In this document: piece by piece, positions 8,502 through 15,917 of the stretch
How the letters are laid out: each line of letters begins with the position of its first letter
Position numbering within the stretch: position 1 is the first letter of the stretch
Assembly (NCBI GenBank): GCA_904396495.1
Contig: CAJFOJ010000008.1
Span: forward strand, 1-50,335
Direction: 5' to 3'
Source: an uncultured Oscillospiraceae bacterium
GTDB taxonomy: Bacteria > Bacillota > Clostridia > Oscillospirales > Ruminococcaceae
DNA: 50,335 bases
The notes under the pieces: model-generated
Told to the model about the DNA's origin: nothing
What the model saw: the letters and a program-made list of their open reading frames with translations, nothing else
The model's database searches: none
Made by a program: the position numbers and the translations under genes

Positions 8502-9491
8502 ATGTTCAAATACAAAGGCGTCCGCTGCCCTTACTGCGGCAAGGAATTCAATGAATCGGATCAGATCGTCATCTGCCCGGAATGCGGCGCCCCCTATCAC
8601 AAGGAATGCGTCAAGGAAAGCGGCGGATGCGTCCTCAATTTGCTCCATGAGAAGGGAGAACAGTGGCAGCCGCCCCGAGTCCAGACAGACGAGGAAAAAT
8701 ACGACGGCAACGCCTCTAAGCGATGCAGTCGCTGCGGCACGCTGAATCCTCCGGACAAATTGTTCTGCGAGGTTTGCGGCAACGACCTCAACAAGCAACA
8801 GCCCGGCGAGGCACCTCCCTTTTCCAGCCGGACGGGGGAAAACCCCTATGGTTCTCAACAAGGGGTACCTCCCAATTTTATGTCCTATAACCCCTACGCC
8901 AATCCCTTTGGCGGCGTGGGCCCCGACGAGGAAATCGACGGTCTTCCGGTGAAGGACCTGGCCCTTTACGTCCGGGAAAATACCCCCTACTTTATCCCTC
9001 GTTTTAAGTCCATAGACAAAACGGGCAAGGGGGGCGGATGGAACTGGTCGGCCTTTTTCTTTCATTTTTACTATTTCATCTATCGGAAGATGTGGGGCAT
9101 GGCGATTCTGGCCTTGGTGGTATCCGTTGTCTTGAGTATCCCATCCCTGGTCTTTTCTTTCCAGATGATGCAAGCCATGTACGCAGAGGAAGCCGGGAGG
9201 GCTGTCCCTGAGTTATCTGCCGCGGTGTTGTTGGCGGTACAGGTATGTTCCATGCTGTCCTGGGTTGTCCAAGGGCTTTTTGGCGGGTTTGCCAATCGCC
9301 TCTACGCCCAACGGACCTTTAAGCGGGTTCACAAGTTAAAAGAACAGCACCAGGATTCTCCTGACTACTCCACCATCCTCTCGGCCAAGGGAGGCACTTC
9401 CAAGGTGGGACTGATTCTCTGTATTGTCATTCCCATCGCGTTATCCTTTATCGCATCTATAATCTATGTGTTCTCCACCCTTCCATATTAA
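8502..9491 (+). CDS. RING-like/zinc-ribbon membrane protein with DUF2628 domain
   Basis: 329 residues. The N-terminus has a RING-like cluster (CPYCGKEF, CPECGAPYHKEC, then a Cys) at about 9-45 and a second zinc ribbon, CSRCGTLNPPDKLFCEVCG, at about 78-96. A proline/glycine/asparagine-rich linker follows. The C-terminal half starts with WNWSAFFFHFYYFIYRKMW, the DUF2628 signature, and has three to four membrane helices. Such proteins are common in Clostridia but have no assigned function; a membrane-anchored zinc-binding scaffold is inferred. The start is ATG with GGAGGGTTATA; the long open extension upstream carries the promoter and is not coding. The next gene follows after 15 nt, so the two form an operon. 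Confidence 0.85.
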   Translation: MFKYKGVRCPYCGKEFNESDQIVICPECGAPYHKECVKESGGCVLNLLHEKGEQWQPPRVQTDEEKYDGNASKRCSRCGTLNPPDKLFCEVCGNDLNKQQPGEAPPFSSRTGENPYGSQQGVPPNFMSYNPYANPFGGVGPDEEIDGLPVKDLALYVRENTPYFIPRFKSIDKTGKGGGWNWSAFFFHFYYFIYRKMWGMAILALVVSVVLSIPSLVFSFQMMQAMYAEEAGRAVPELSAAVLLAVQVCSMLSWVVQGLFGGFANRLYAQRTFKRVHKLKEQHQDSPDYSTILSAKGGTSKVGLILCIVIPIALSFIASIIYVFSTLPY

Positions 9492-9506
9492 GTCAGGAGG
9501 AAAAAT

Positions 9507-9803
9507 ATGATTCGTCACATCGTTTTTTGGAACTTAAAAGAGGAGGCCGAAGGCCAAACCAAGGAGCAAAACGCCGCGGTTATCCGGGAGGGCTTAGAAA
9601 ACCTGGTGGGCCAAGTGGACGGCCTTATCATGGCCCAGGTCCGGAGAAACTTCAATCCCAACGGCATGGACCTCTGTCTGGTCAGCGAATTTGAAAGCCG
9701 TGAGGCATTAAACGCCTACCAAACAAATCCTCTACACCTAAAAGTCAAGGAATTTGTCCACAAAGTGGTCACCGACCGGGCTGTCACCGACTGCGAAATT
9801 TGA
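9507..9803 (+). CDS. Dabb-family (dimeric alpha/beta-barrel) stress protein
   Basis: 98 residues, the standard size of a single Dabb domain. The opening MIRHIVFWNLK and the C-terminal NPLHLKVKEFVHKVV pattern are typical. Dabb proteins dimerise into a ferredoxin-like barrel; some act as cyclases or stress proteins, most are uncharacterised. CAGGAGGAAAAAT precedes the ATG. It is cotranscribed with the zinc-ribbon gene and followed by a terminator. A role in a stress response is inference only. Confidence 0.85.
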   Translation: MIRHIVFWNLKEEAEGQTKEQNAAVIREGLENLVGQVDGLIMAQVRRNFNPNGMDLCLVSEFESREALNAYQTNPLHLKVKEFVHKVVTDRAVTDCEI

Positions 9804-9864
9804 GGATTTCTATGGTATGCACTTCTTTTTGGAGTTTCCATCTAACCCCATTAAATTGTTTGAA

Positions 9865-9900
9865 AAAACGGCGTCGCCTCGGCATGCCGTTTTCTTTGTT
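9865..9900 (+). terminator. Terminator after the Dabb gene
   Basis: Arms AAAACGGC (9865-9872) and GCCGTTTT (9886-9893), then a T-rich tail to 9900. Confidence 0.8.
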
Positions 9901-9994
9901 TGGCCGCTTGTAAACCGCAAACGTCTAGGAGATTGCGCAAAAGCGAGTCCTTTAAACAACTTGTGGCTAACCTCTGCCGGAGAAAGGAATTTAT

Positions 9995-10555
9995 GTGCAG
10001 ATGAAAGATTCAAATAGCGTTTTTCTCTATGTATATCCCAAAGAACATCCCCTCCCGGCCGACTTGCGGATTCGGGACTGCGCGGCAGATTTCGCGGCAA
10101 AAGCTGGGATCACCTTTTCAGAAGGCGTCCCTATCCTCCGCACAGAACGGGGAAAACCCTATTTCTTAGGGGCGGCGCTATCCTTTTCCATCACCCACAG
10201 CGGGGATTTTTGGATCTGCGCCATGGGGAAAAATGCCGTCGGCGTCGATTTGCAGGACGAGCGCTCTTGTAAAAAGGAATCTATCACCCGCCGATTTTTT
10301 CACCCCGCAGAACAGCAGTTTCTCAGAAAAGCCAACTGGCAACCTTTTTTTTTAGTCTGGGCCGCTAAGGAGAGCTACGTAAAACTGACCGGAGAAGGCA
10401 TCACTGGCCAATTTCCTCACTTTTCCGTCGTGGATAAGGAAGGGAGGATCACCGGTGTAGGTTCCAAACAAATTCGCTTTGTTCCCTTTCAAAAAGGGTA
10501 TGTTCTCTGTGTATGTGGAGAGAACATTTCAGATGTTTTCCTCATCTACCGTTGA
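9995..10555 (+). CDS. 4'-phosphopantetheinyl transferase (Sfp superfamily)
   Basis: Transfers phosphopantetheine from CoA to carrier-protein serines. 186 residues, shorter than Sfp (about 224) but with the key motifs: FSITHSGD, GVDLQ (metal-binding Asp) and WAAKESYVKLTGEGI (metal-binding Glu and the catalytic Lys). GTG at 9995 has AAAGGA 6 nt upstream; the ATG two codons later is the alternative. It is not next to a polyketide or peptide synthetase, so it may serve the fatty-acid carrier protein or an unlinked cluster. It is separated from the Dabb gene by a terminator and followed by a hairpin. Confidence 0.88.
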   Translation: MQMKDSNSVFLYVYPKEHPLPADLRIRDCAADFAAKAGITFSEGVPILRTERGKPYFLGAALSFSITHSGDFWICAMGKNAVGVDLQDERSCKKESITRRFFHPAEQQFLRKANWQPFFLVWAAKESYVKLTGEGITGQFPHFSVVDKEGRITGVGSKQIRFVPFQKGYVLCVCGENISDVFLIYR

Positions 10556-10598
10556 AAGGCAATTTACATCGTGTCAATGTCACTAAGAATCGTGTATT

Positions 10599-10618
10599 GA
10601 GTGCCTTTTCAGGCACTC
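10599..10618 (+). terminator. Hairpin, probable terminator of the transferase gene
   Basis: GAGTGCCT (10599-10606), loop TTTC, AGGCACTC (10611-10618). Only a short T-rich tail follows, so the role is uncertain. Confidence 0.5.
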
Positions 10619-10760
10619 CTTATCCAAAAGAGTATTTTCCTCCTAACTTTTGGGATAAAATTGTATTTGGACACAAAATAGCAATAATTGGAAGAATGTG
10701 AAAATCCCGAAAAATGCCTGAATATCGTCTTATTTGCTCTTTCCCTGGAAAGGATTACCT

Positions 10761-10789
10761 TTGCTTCTCTAAAAAATTCACGTTATAAT
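10761..10789 (+). promoter_or_regulatory. Sigma-A promoter of the DUF6514-like gene
   Basis: TTGCTT (10761-10766), 17-base spacer, TATAAT (10784-10789), about 85 nt before the start codon. Confidence 0.75.
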
Positions 10790-10873
10790 ATTCTTATAAG
10801 GAAGACGGCCAAGTGCAAATTCCTTTCCAAAATATGTGGAATTAAATAAAAACTGTATAAGGGTGGTCATTAT

Positions 10874-11140
10874 ATGGATACGATTTTCAGCTGTACCCGG
10901 GTTAACAATCTCCAATATCGTTCCCCACGCAATACAATCATTTACAACCTGGTGCGGGAAGGAAACGATCAATACGGAATCGAATGTTACATAAAAGGGC
11001 AAACCAAAACCGATTACTGTCTCTGTCGAGACATAACCCATGACTTTTCCACGGCAGAAAAAATCTTTAAGCTGCTAAGCCGGAAAAAAGTCTACCCCGT
11101 CCACGTGAAGGACGTATTGGAAGACCTGTATACATATTAA
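10874..11140 (+). CDS. Small protein, probably DUF6514 family
   Basis: 88 residues, no membrane segment or signal. The layout (YGIECYIK..., then an acidic DITHDFSTAEKIFKLL helix and the ending VYPVHVKDVLEDL) resembles clostridial DUF6514 proteins, whose function is unknown. The assignment is by memory of the pattern and should be treated as tentative. It has its own good promoter and a perfect terminator, which supports a real gene; the ribosome site (AGGGTGG) is weaker than usual. It contains three Cys residues without a metal-site spacing. Confidence 0.7.
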   Translation: MDTIFSCTRVNNLQYRSPRNTIIYNLVREGNDQYGIECYIKGQTKTDYCLCRDITHDFSTAEKIFKLLSRKKVYPVHVKDVLEDLYTY

Positions 11141-11168
11141 AAGAGGGCGGAAGCTTCCGCCCTCTTTT
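11139..11168. terminator. Bidirectional terminator between the small gene and tpx
   Basis: A perfect 30-base palindrome (arms 11139-11153 and 11154-11168) with A-run before and T-run after. It overlaps the stop codon of the plus-strand gene and serves the convergent tpx gene too. Confidence 0.9.
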
Positions 11169-11180
11169 ATTTTGACTATC

Positions 11181-11681
11181 TTATCCCCGGATGACCTGAT
11201 TGAGCTTCTGCTCTAACGTATCGTAATCAGGATGATCGGTGATCTCCGGCACATATTCTACATATCGCAGTACATTGTCCTCATCCACCAGGAAAATAGC
11301 CCGTGTCAGCAGAAATAGGCCCTGGATGAGAGTCCCGGTCACCCGTCCGAAATCCCGTTCCCGGTAATCAGACAAAGTAGTGACAGCGTTGATCCCGTTG
11401 GCACCACACCACCTGGCCTGAGCAAAGGGAAGGTCGAGGCTCACCGCGTAGATCTTGACGTTCGGGTATTGAGACGCTTTCTCATGAAAGCGTTTGATCT
11501 CCAGGTCGCAGACCTCGGTGTCCAGGGAAGGGACGACAGCAAAAATCCGGATACCCGTTAAATCACTGCCTTTTACCTCTCTCAAAGAGGGGTCACAGAC
11601 GGTGAAATCCGGCATTTTGTCCCCTTCTTTCAGGGGCGTCCCCAAAAGTACCACGGCTTTCTTTTGAAAGGTAATGTTCAT
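11181..11681 (-). CDS. tpx: Thiol peroxidase (Tpx-type peroxiredoxin)
   Basis: Thioredoxin-dependent reduction of H2O2 and alkyl hydroperoxides in the cytosol. 166 residues, the normal length. PSLDTEVCDLE contains Thr55 and the peroxidatic Cys58; Cys92 in ARWCGANG is the resolving Cys, in the position typical of the atypical two-Cys Tpx group. The ATG start has AAAGGAGCGAGAAG upstream; the 35-residue open extension before it is not conserved. Monocistronic. Useful for an anaerobe exposed to traces of oxygen. Confidence 0.95.
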   Translation of the reverse strand: MNITFQKKAVVLLGTPLKEGDKMPDFTVCDPSLREVKGSDLTGIRIFAVVPSLDTEVCDLEIKRFHEKASQYPNVKIYAVSLDLPFAQARWCGANGINAVTTLSDYRERDFGRVTGTLIQGLFLLTRAIFLVDEDNVLRYVEYVPEITDHPDYDTLEQKLNQVIRG

Positions 11682-11846
11682 CTTCTCGCTCCTTTTGTTT
11701 TTTCTAGTATACGCACAATATACGATTTTACGCCGGATGGAGAACCCCTTTGTCAAATTTCTGTTAAATTTTTCTGGTTTTCTCACATGGTTTTTTTTTT
11801 TGTGGTAAGATAGGTAAAGAAAAACTTTGAAATGTGAGGAAAACCT

Positions 11847-12656
11847 ATGAAACAGAAAATTCTGCCGACGGCGGCCAAAGGCTTTGCCATCGGCAGTTCT
11901 ATGTTGGTTCCAGGCGTCAGCGGAGGCACCATGGCCATGATGCTGGGCATCTACGGTGATCTGATCGACGCTGTCAGCTCGCTGCGACGGAATTGGAAAG
12001 GAAACTTGAAATTTCTAACAATTTTTTGTCTAGGAGCGGGAATCGGCATGTTGTTACTGGCCCGCCCGCTGCTCTATCTGGTGGAAACCTTCCAAATGCC
12101 AATGATGTACTTTTTCATCGGGGCGGTAGCCGGCAGCATCCCACTCATCTGCCACCAGTCCGGTGTCACCAAGCTCTCGGTGAAAACAGTGGTATACCCC
12201 TGTATCGGAGTGGGGATCGTAGTGCTCATGGGATTTATCCCCCAGGATTTAATGCCACAAAACAACAGCAGTGGCTGGCTGGGCACGCTAATGCTGCTAT
12301 TGGCGGGGATTGTGGTGGCCATTGCATTAATTCTGCCCGGGATCAGCGTTTCTTATATGCTTTTGATGATGGGAATGTATTCCCGTACCATGGAGGCGAT
12401 TAGCGGTTTTCAAGTCTCTTACCTGGTGCCTTTAGGGATTGGGCTCATCTTAGGCATTCTTGCCACAACCAAACTTCTCGACATGTTGATGAAACGGTTC
12501 ACACAGGCCACCTATCTGATCATTTTAGGATTTATCATCGGATCGGTGTTACAGGTTTTTCCAGGCATCCCCACAGGGTGGGAGCTGCTTTTATGTCCTA
12601 TCCTTTTCGCCGTTGGCTTTTTCGCCATGTACCGGCTCTCCTTGTTGGAGTATTGA
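11847..12656 (+). CDS. DUF368 membrane protein, putative polyprenyl-phosphate transporter (PopT type)
   Basis: 269 residues, about eight to nine membrane helices in two halves. The start GFAIGSSMLVPGVSGGTMA and the second-half IALILPGISVSYMLLMMG are the paired DUF368 hallmarks. Members of this family have been shown to recycle undecaprenyl phosphate across the membrane in other bacteria; this gene is assigned by family only. Such a carrier is needed for peptidoglycan and polysaccharide synthesis. GTGAGGAAAACCT precedes the ATG. It lies 43 nt ahead of the GNAT gene, which may be cotranscribed. Confidence 0.88.
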   Translation: MKQKILPTAAKGFAIGSSMLVPGVSGGTMAMMLGIYGDLIDAVSSLRRNWKGNLKFLTIFCLGAGIGMLLLARPLLYLVETFQMPMMYFFIGAVAGSIPLICHQSGVTKLSVKTVVYPCIGVGIVVLMGFIPQDLMPQNNSSGWLGTLMLLLAGIVVAIALILPGISVSYMLLMMGMYSRTMEAISGFQVSYLVPLGIGLILGILATTKLLDMLMKRFTQATYLIILGFIIGSVLQVFPGIPTGWELLLCPILFAVGFFAMYRLSLLEY

Positions 12657-12699
12657 TTTTAAAAAATACCTGTTATCACGCTGAGAAAGGAGTTTTGAT

Positions 12700-13137
12700 A
12701 TGCTGAGACCTATCACAGAACAGGATCGGGAACTTTTCGTCCAATTGGCAGACGAGTTTTATCACTCTTCTGCCTGTCTGCACACTGTCCCCAAAGAATA
12801 TTTTCACAAAACATTGGATGAAATTTTAGCGGACAGCCCTTATGCCAAAGGCTACATTTTCGAAAAAGACGGTAAGGCGGCTGGTTATGCTCTGCTGTCC
12901 CTTACTTATTCTAACGAAGCCGGTGGCCTTGTCTGCCTGGTGGAGGAGGCTTATGTCATTCCGGAATTCCAGGGTTGCGGACTGGGAAAGGAACTCTTCG
13001 CTTTCGTAGAGCAGGAGTTTTCTAATGTGCGGCGCTTTCGTTTAGAGGTCACCCGTTCAAACGAAAGGGCAATTTCCCTTTACCGTCGCCTGGGTTATGA
13101 GGAGTTGGACTACATCCAAATGATAAAGGAGCGGTAA
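12700..13137 (+). CDS. GNAT-family N-acetyltransferase
   Basis: 145 residues, a single GNAT fold. The acetyl-CoA loop is EFQGCGLGKELF (Q/R-x-x-G-x-G/A), with the preceding strand AYVIPE and the C-terminal RAISLYRRLGYEEL, all standard. Acetyl-CoA is the donor; the acceptor is unknown. GAAAGGAG is placed well before ATG. It probably shares a transcript with the DUF368 gene and ends in two hairpins, the first of which overlaps its stop codon. Confidence 0.88.
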   Translation: MLRPITEQDRELFVQLADEFYHSSACLHTVPKEYFHKTLDEILADSPYAKGYIFEKDGKAAGYALLSLTYSNEAGGLVCLVEEAYVIPEFQGCGLGKELFAFVEQEFSNVRRFRLEVTRSNERAISLYRRLGYEELDYIQMIKER

Positions 13138-13190
13138 CCGATTGATACCGCTCCTGTCCCCCGGTAGGATACCTCCGCCGGGGGATTTTG
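13127..13190 (+). terminator. Two tandem hairpins after the GNAT gene
   Basis: First: AGGAGCGGTA (13127-13136) with TACCGCTCCT (13146-13155), overlapping the stop codon. Second: TCCCCCGG (13157-13164) with CCGGGGGA (13178-13185), followed by TTTTG. The second looks like the terminator. Confidence 0.75.
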
Positions 13191-13265
13191 TTGGGCTCAC
13201 AATCAAACGATGGATGACCCACAAGCGACGTTTTGAATGGTATGGCGAAAGAAGGAAGGGATATC

Positions 13266-13997
13266 ATGGAAACCGATGCAACCAAGGACAGCCTGTCGGC
13301 CTGGGAGGCAAATGCCGAATTCTGGGACAGCTATATGGGAGACGATTCAAACCGGTTCCACAGGGAAGTGGTTAGGCCAAGAGTAACTGAACTACTCCAT
13401 CCGCAAAAGGGCGATTGGATCTTGGACATTTCTTGCGGAAACGGGAACTATTCTGCTTATATGGCGGAAAGAGGCGCTCGGGTTGTAGCCTTTGATTATA
13501 GCAAAACCATGGTAAAGCTTGCCCAAAAAAGGCAAAAAGCTTATTTGGACAGAATTGATTTTCAGATTGTGGATGCCACAAATAAAACTGAGTTGCTAAC
13601 GCTAAAAAGGGACAGACGATACCATAAAGCGGTTTCCCTCATGGCGATTATGGACATCTCTGATATTGTCCCCCTTTTTGAAGTTTTGGATCAGTTGCTC
13701 GACGATAACGGCATATTTGTCTTTGCGACTCAGCACCCCTGTTTTGTCACCCTCACCGAACAGTATTTGACCCCACACTCCTATCTGGGAGAAGCAATTG
13801 CGGGGCAACCGCAGCTACAATGCTATTACCACCGTTCATTGCAGGATATCTTTCATCTCTGTTTTCAAAACGGTTTTGTGGTGGACGGCTTTTACGAGGA
13901 AAGCTATGGAAATAAGGAAAAACCAGACGTCATCATCGTCAGAGTAAAAAAGGCAACCGGTAAAAAAATCCAATCCAGTCGGGCGCGATTTGAATGA
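13266..13997 (+). CDS. Class I SAM-dependent methyltransferase
   Basis: 243 residues. Motif I is ILDISCGNGNYSAYMAERG (about residues 52-70), followed by VVAFDYS with the ribose-binding Asp. The protein belongs to the Methyltransf_25/11 type acting on small molecules; the substrate is unknown. The start is the ATG preceded by GAAGGAAGGGATATC; an ATG at 13233 would place this ribosome site inside the gene. It is not related closely to the methyltransferase at 6.2-7.0 kb. No promoter of its own is obvious, but the strong hairpins upstream suggest it has one. Confidence 0.85.
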   Translation: METDATKDSLSAWEANAEFWDSYMGDDSNRFHREVVRPRVTELLHPQKGDWILDISCGNGNYSAYMAERGARVVAFDYSKTMVKLAQKRQKAYLDRIDFQIVDATNKTELLTLKRDRRYHKAVSLMAIMDISDIVPLFEVLDQLLDDNGIFVFATQHPCFVTLTEQYLTPHSYLGEAIAGQPQLQCYYHRSLQDIFHLCFQNGFVVDGFYEESYGNKEKPDVIIVRVKKATGKKIQSSRARFE

Positions 13998-14081
13998 AAA
14001 GACGGAGATTGATTTATCCGGGCGATTTTCCAGGTTTTTAAGTTTATAAGATTTTGTTATAACCATAATTAAATATATGAA

Positions 14082-14110
14082 TTTACTTATGAACTTTCAA
14101 ATGCTATAAT
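14082..14110 (+). promoter_or_regulatory. Promoter of the sulfite reductase-like gene
   Basis: TTTACT (14082-14087), 17-base spacer, TATAAT (14105-14110) with extended -10 TGC. It leaves a leader of about 138 nt. Confidence 0.75.
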
Positions 14111-14116
14111 TGGATT

Positions 14117-14254
14117 ATTACGAAATTCCCGTTGAAAAGGGAGAATAGAAGGGGATGAAACTCCCCATAAAGAAGGACTACCGTTTCGCAAACGGCATTG
14201 GGCTGCGGAAGTCGGGCTGATTATCGCGCGAAACGGACGAAAGGATGGCTATCA
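14117..14254 (+). ncRNA. Structured 5' leader of the sulfite reductase-like gene, unassigned class
   Basis: Three local hairpins can form: TTCCC/GGGA near 14126-14143, GGGGA/TCCCC (14151-14155 with 14162-14166) and CCGTTT/AAACGG (14181-14186 with 14190-14195). The segment CCGTTTCGC (14181-14189) can instead pair over nine bases with GCGAAACGG (14228-14236) just before the ribosome site. The two pairings exclude each other, as in a switch. No T-run is present, so translational control is more likely than attenuation. I could not match it to a riboswitch class. Confidence 0.5.
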
Positions 14255-15178
14255 ATGGCGGTAAAAATCGCACCAAGCATCAGAGCGGAATTAAAAGCGG
14301 CTGGCATTTTGTCCAATCGTGACATGGAGCATTTTTCCATCCGCGTTATCACTGAAAACGGCGTACTAGACGCCGAGAAAATGGCAGTCCTCACCCAAGT
14401 CGCCCGCAGGTACGGAAACGGCAGCATCGCCATGACTGCCCGGATGACGCTGGAGTTGGGCGGGTTCCGGTACGAAGACCTAGACGCTGCCCGGAAGATG
14501 ATCGAACAGGCCGGCATGGAAACCGGAGGTACCGGTAAAAAGGTACGCCCTGTGGTGGCTTGTAAGGGGACGGTCTGCGTCTTTGGACTCATCGACACCC
14601 AGGCGCTGGGCACTGAAATTCACAACCGCTTCTACGAGGGGTACAGAGGTGTCACCCTCCCTCACAAGTTTAAAATTGCGGTGGGCGGCTGTCCCAACAA
14701 TTGCGTCAAGCCCGACTTAAACGACGTGGGCATCATCGGGCAAAGAAAGCCAAAGCTCAATGAGGAAAAATGCCGTAAATGCAAAAAATGCGCAGTAGAA
14801 ATGGAATGCCCTATGGGCGCTGCGGTGGTGGGTGAAGACGGCAGCCCAGTGTACAATGAGGACATCTGTAACAGCTGTGGCCGCTGCATTAGAAAGTGCC
14901 CCTTCGGTGCCGCGGAGGAGACGTTGTCCGGATACAAAGTGGTCATCGGCGGGCGCTGGGGCAAATCCATTCGTATCGGCACGCCGCTCCACCAAATCTT
15001 CACCAAAGAAGAGGCTTTGGACGTAGTCGAAAAAGCCATCCTGCTCTTCAAGGAAAAGGGGCTGCCCGGCGAACGGTTTAGCACCACCATCGAACGATTG
15101 GGATTTGATAATGTAGAGAAGGAACTCACCGGCAACGGGCTTTTGGAACGGAAGGCTCAAATCCTCGGATCAATATAA
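14255..15178 (+). CDS. Small siroheme sulfite/nitrite reductase-like protein with 4Fe-4S ferredoxin insert
   Basis: 307 residues. The N-terminal ferredoxin-like half domain and the siroheme/4Fe-4S Cys pairs (Cys103/Cys108 in ACKGTVC, Cys146/Cys150 in GGCPNNC) match the nitrite/sulfite reductase core. A two-cluster ferredoxin is inserted: Cys173, 176, 179, 185 and Cys205, 208, 211, 215. This single-core design resembles AsrC and the Dsr-like proteins of anaerobes; sulfite reduction is likely but not proven, and asrA/asrB partners are absent. The first Cys pair is C-x4-C rather than C-x5-C and the first ferredoxin motif ends C-x5-C. ATG follows AAAGGA; upstream in-frame codons belong to the structured leader. 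Confidence 0.85.
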   Translation: MAVKIAPSIRAELKAAGILSNRDMEHFSIRVITENGVLDAEKMAVLTQVARRYGNGSIAMTARMTLELGGFRYEDLDAARKMIEQAGMETGGTGKKVRPVVACKGTVCVFGLIDTQALGTEIHNRFYEGYRGVTLPHKFKIAVGGCPNNCVKPDLNDVGIIGQRKPKLNEEKCRKCKKCAVEMECPMGAAVVGEDGSPVYNEDICNSCGRCIRKCPFGAAEETLSGYKVVIGGRWGKSIRIGTPLHQIFTKEEALDVVEKAILLFKEKGLPGERFSTTIERLGFDNVEKELTGNGLLERKAQILGSI

Positions 15179-15188
15179 AATAATATGG

Positions 15189-15226
15189 CAAAACCAGGCT
15201 GGGACTTTTTCAGCCTGGTTTTTGAT
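15189..15226 (+). terminator. Terminator of the sulfite reductase-like gene
   Basis: Arms AAAACCAGGCTG (15190-15201) and CAGCCTGGTTTT (15211-15222) with a T tail. Confidence 0.9.
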
Positions 15227-15307
15227 TCCTTGTGGATACAATCCTGCCATACCCTGTAAACGGTGGGATGTCCCCTTTCTGACGTTTTCACCGATCACTG
15301 TCAATCG

Positions 15308-15703
15308 TTATTTTTCATGGATGAATTCGAGGAGTTCCCCATCTGGTCCCTTGACAAAGGCCACCCGGATGGGACAGGGCGGCTCTGAGGGAAGCACCAT
15401 GTCCTGGGGTTCCATATACGAGGAGGCTCCAGCCTTCATCGCCTTTTCATAGGCTTCGTCTGGACTGTCCACATGGAGGGCCAGGTGGACAAACCGGCTG
15501 TTTTGCTCCGGGACGGGCTGCCCGTTTGCAAATATTTCCAGCACCGCGCCGCCTCCCATATCTACCATGGCGATGCGGCCTGTCCCCTCCCCCCAACTTC
15601 GCATCAGCTTGCCGCCTAAGCCTTCAGTATAAAACCGAAGGGAACGCTCCAAATCGGATGAGGAAAGCCCTGCGTGATGAAATCCTATTCCCGCAATTTT
15701 CAA
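15308..15703 (-). CDS. VOC-family (glyoxalase/dioxygenase fold) protein
   Basis: 131 residues with the paired beta-alpha-beta-beta-beta modules of VOC enzymes. Likely metal ligands: His in FHHAGL near the N-terminus, Glu in AVLEIF, His in FVHLALHV and Glu in LLEFIHE. This resembles lactoylglutathione lyase-like or methylmalonyl-CoA epimerase-like proteins, but the exact reaction cannot be read. The start is a TTG with GAGAGGGG at good spacing. It is convergent with the reductase gene and divergent from nagB. Confidence 0.85.
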   Translation of the reverse strand: MKIAGIGFHHAGLSSSDLERSLRFYTEGLGGKLMRSWGEGTGRIAMVDMGGGAVLEIFANGQPVPEQNSRFVHLALHVDSPDEAYEKAMKAGASSYMEPQDMVLPSEPPCPIRVAFVKGPDGELLEFIHEK

Positions 15704-15917
15704 TGTTATACCCCTCTCTCAGTTTTTTCTTTTATTTTAGTGCAGACAATACGAATTTGCAAGCGAACTCCCATCTTCCCGTTCAAAAAAATTGGCCAGA
15801 ATCACGTTCCTTGGACGGAGTGGCGCTTTTTTCCAAAACCCCCTAGACCCTGTCCCATATTTGTGATAAAATAAAAAAAGAACATTGTTTTCTAAATCTT
15901 TTGAGAAGGTGACTCCT

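Larger units (their letters stand above)
10556..10873 (+). other. Intergenic region with two hairpins and a promoter
   Basis: No gene seen. It contains a perfect 8-bp hairpin (10599-10618), a second imperfect inverted repeat (TTATCCAAAAG against CTTTTGGGATAA) just after it, and the promoter of the next gene. Confidence 0.6.

Noticed and set aside
14151-14236. Fluoride-riboswitch resemblance (GGGGATG...CCCCATAAA) in the reductase leader
   Set aside because: The first helix and ATAAA look similar, but the required second helix with GGCTGATG and the matching pseudoknot strand are missing, and the gene is not a fluoride exporter.
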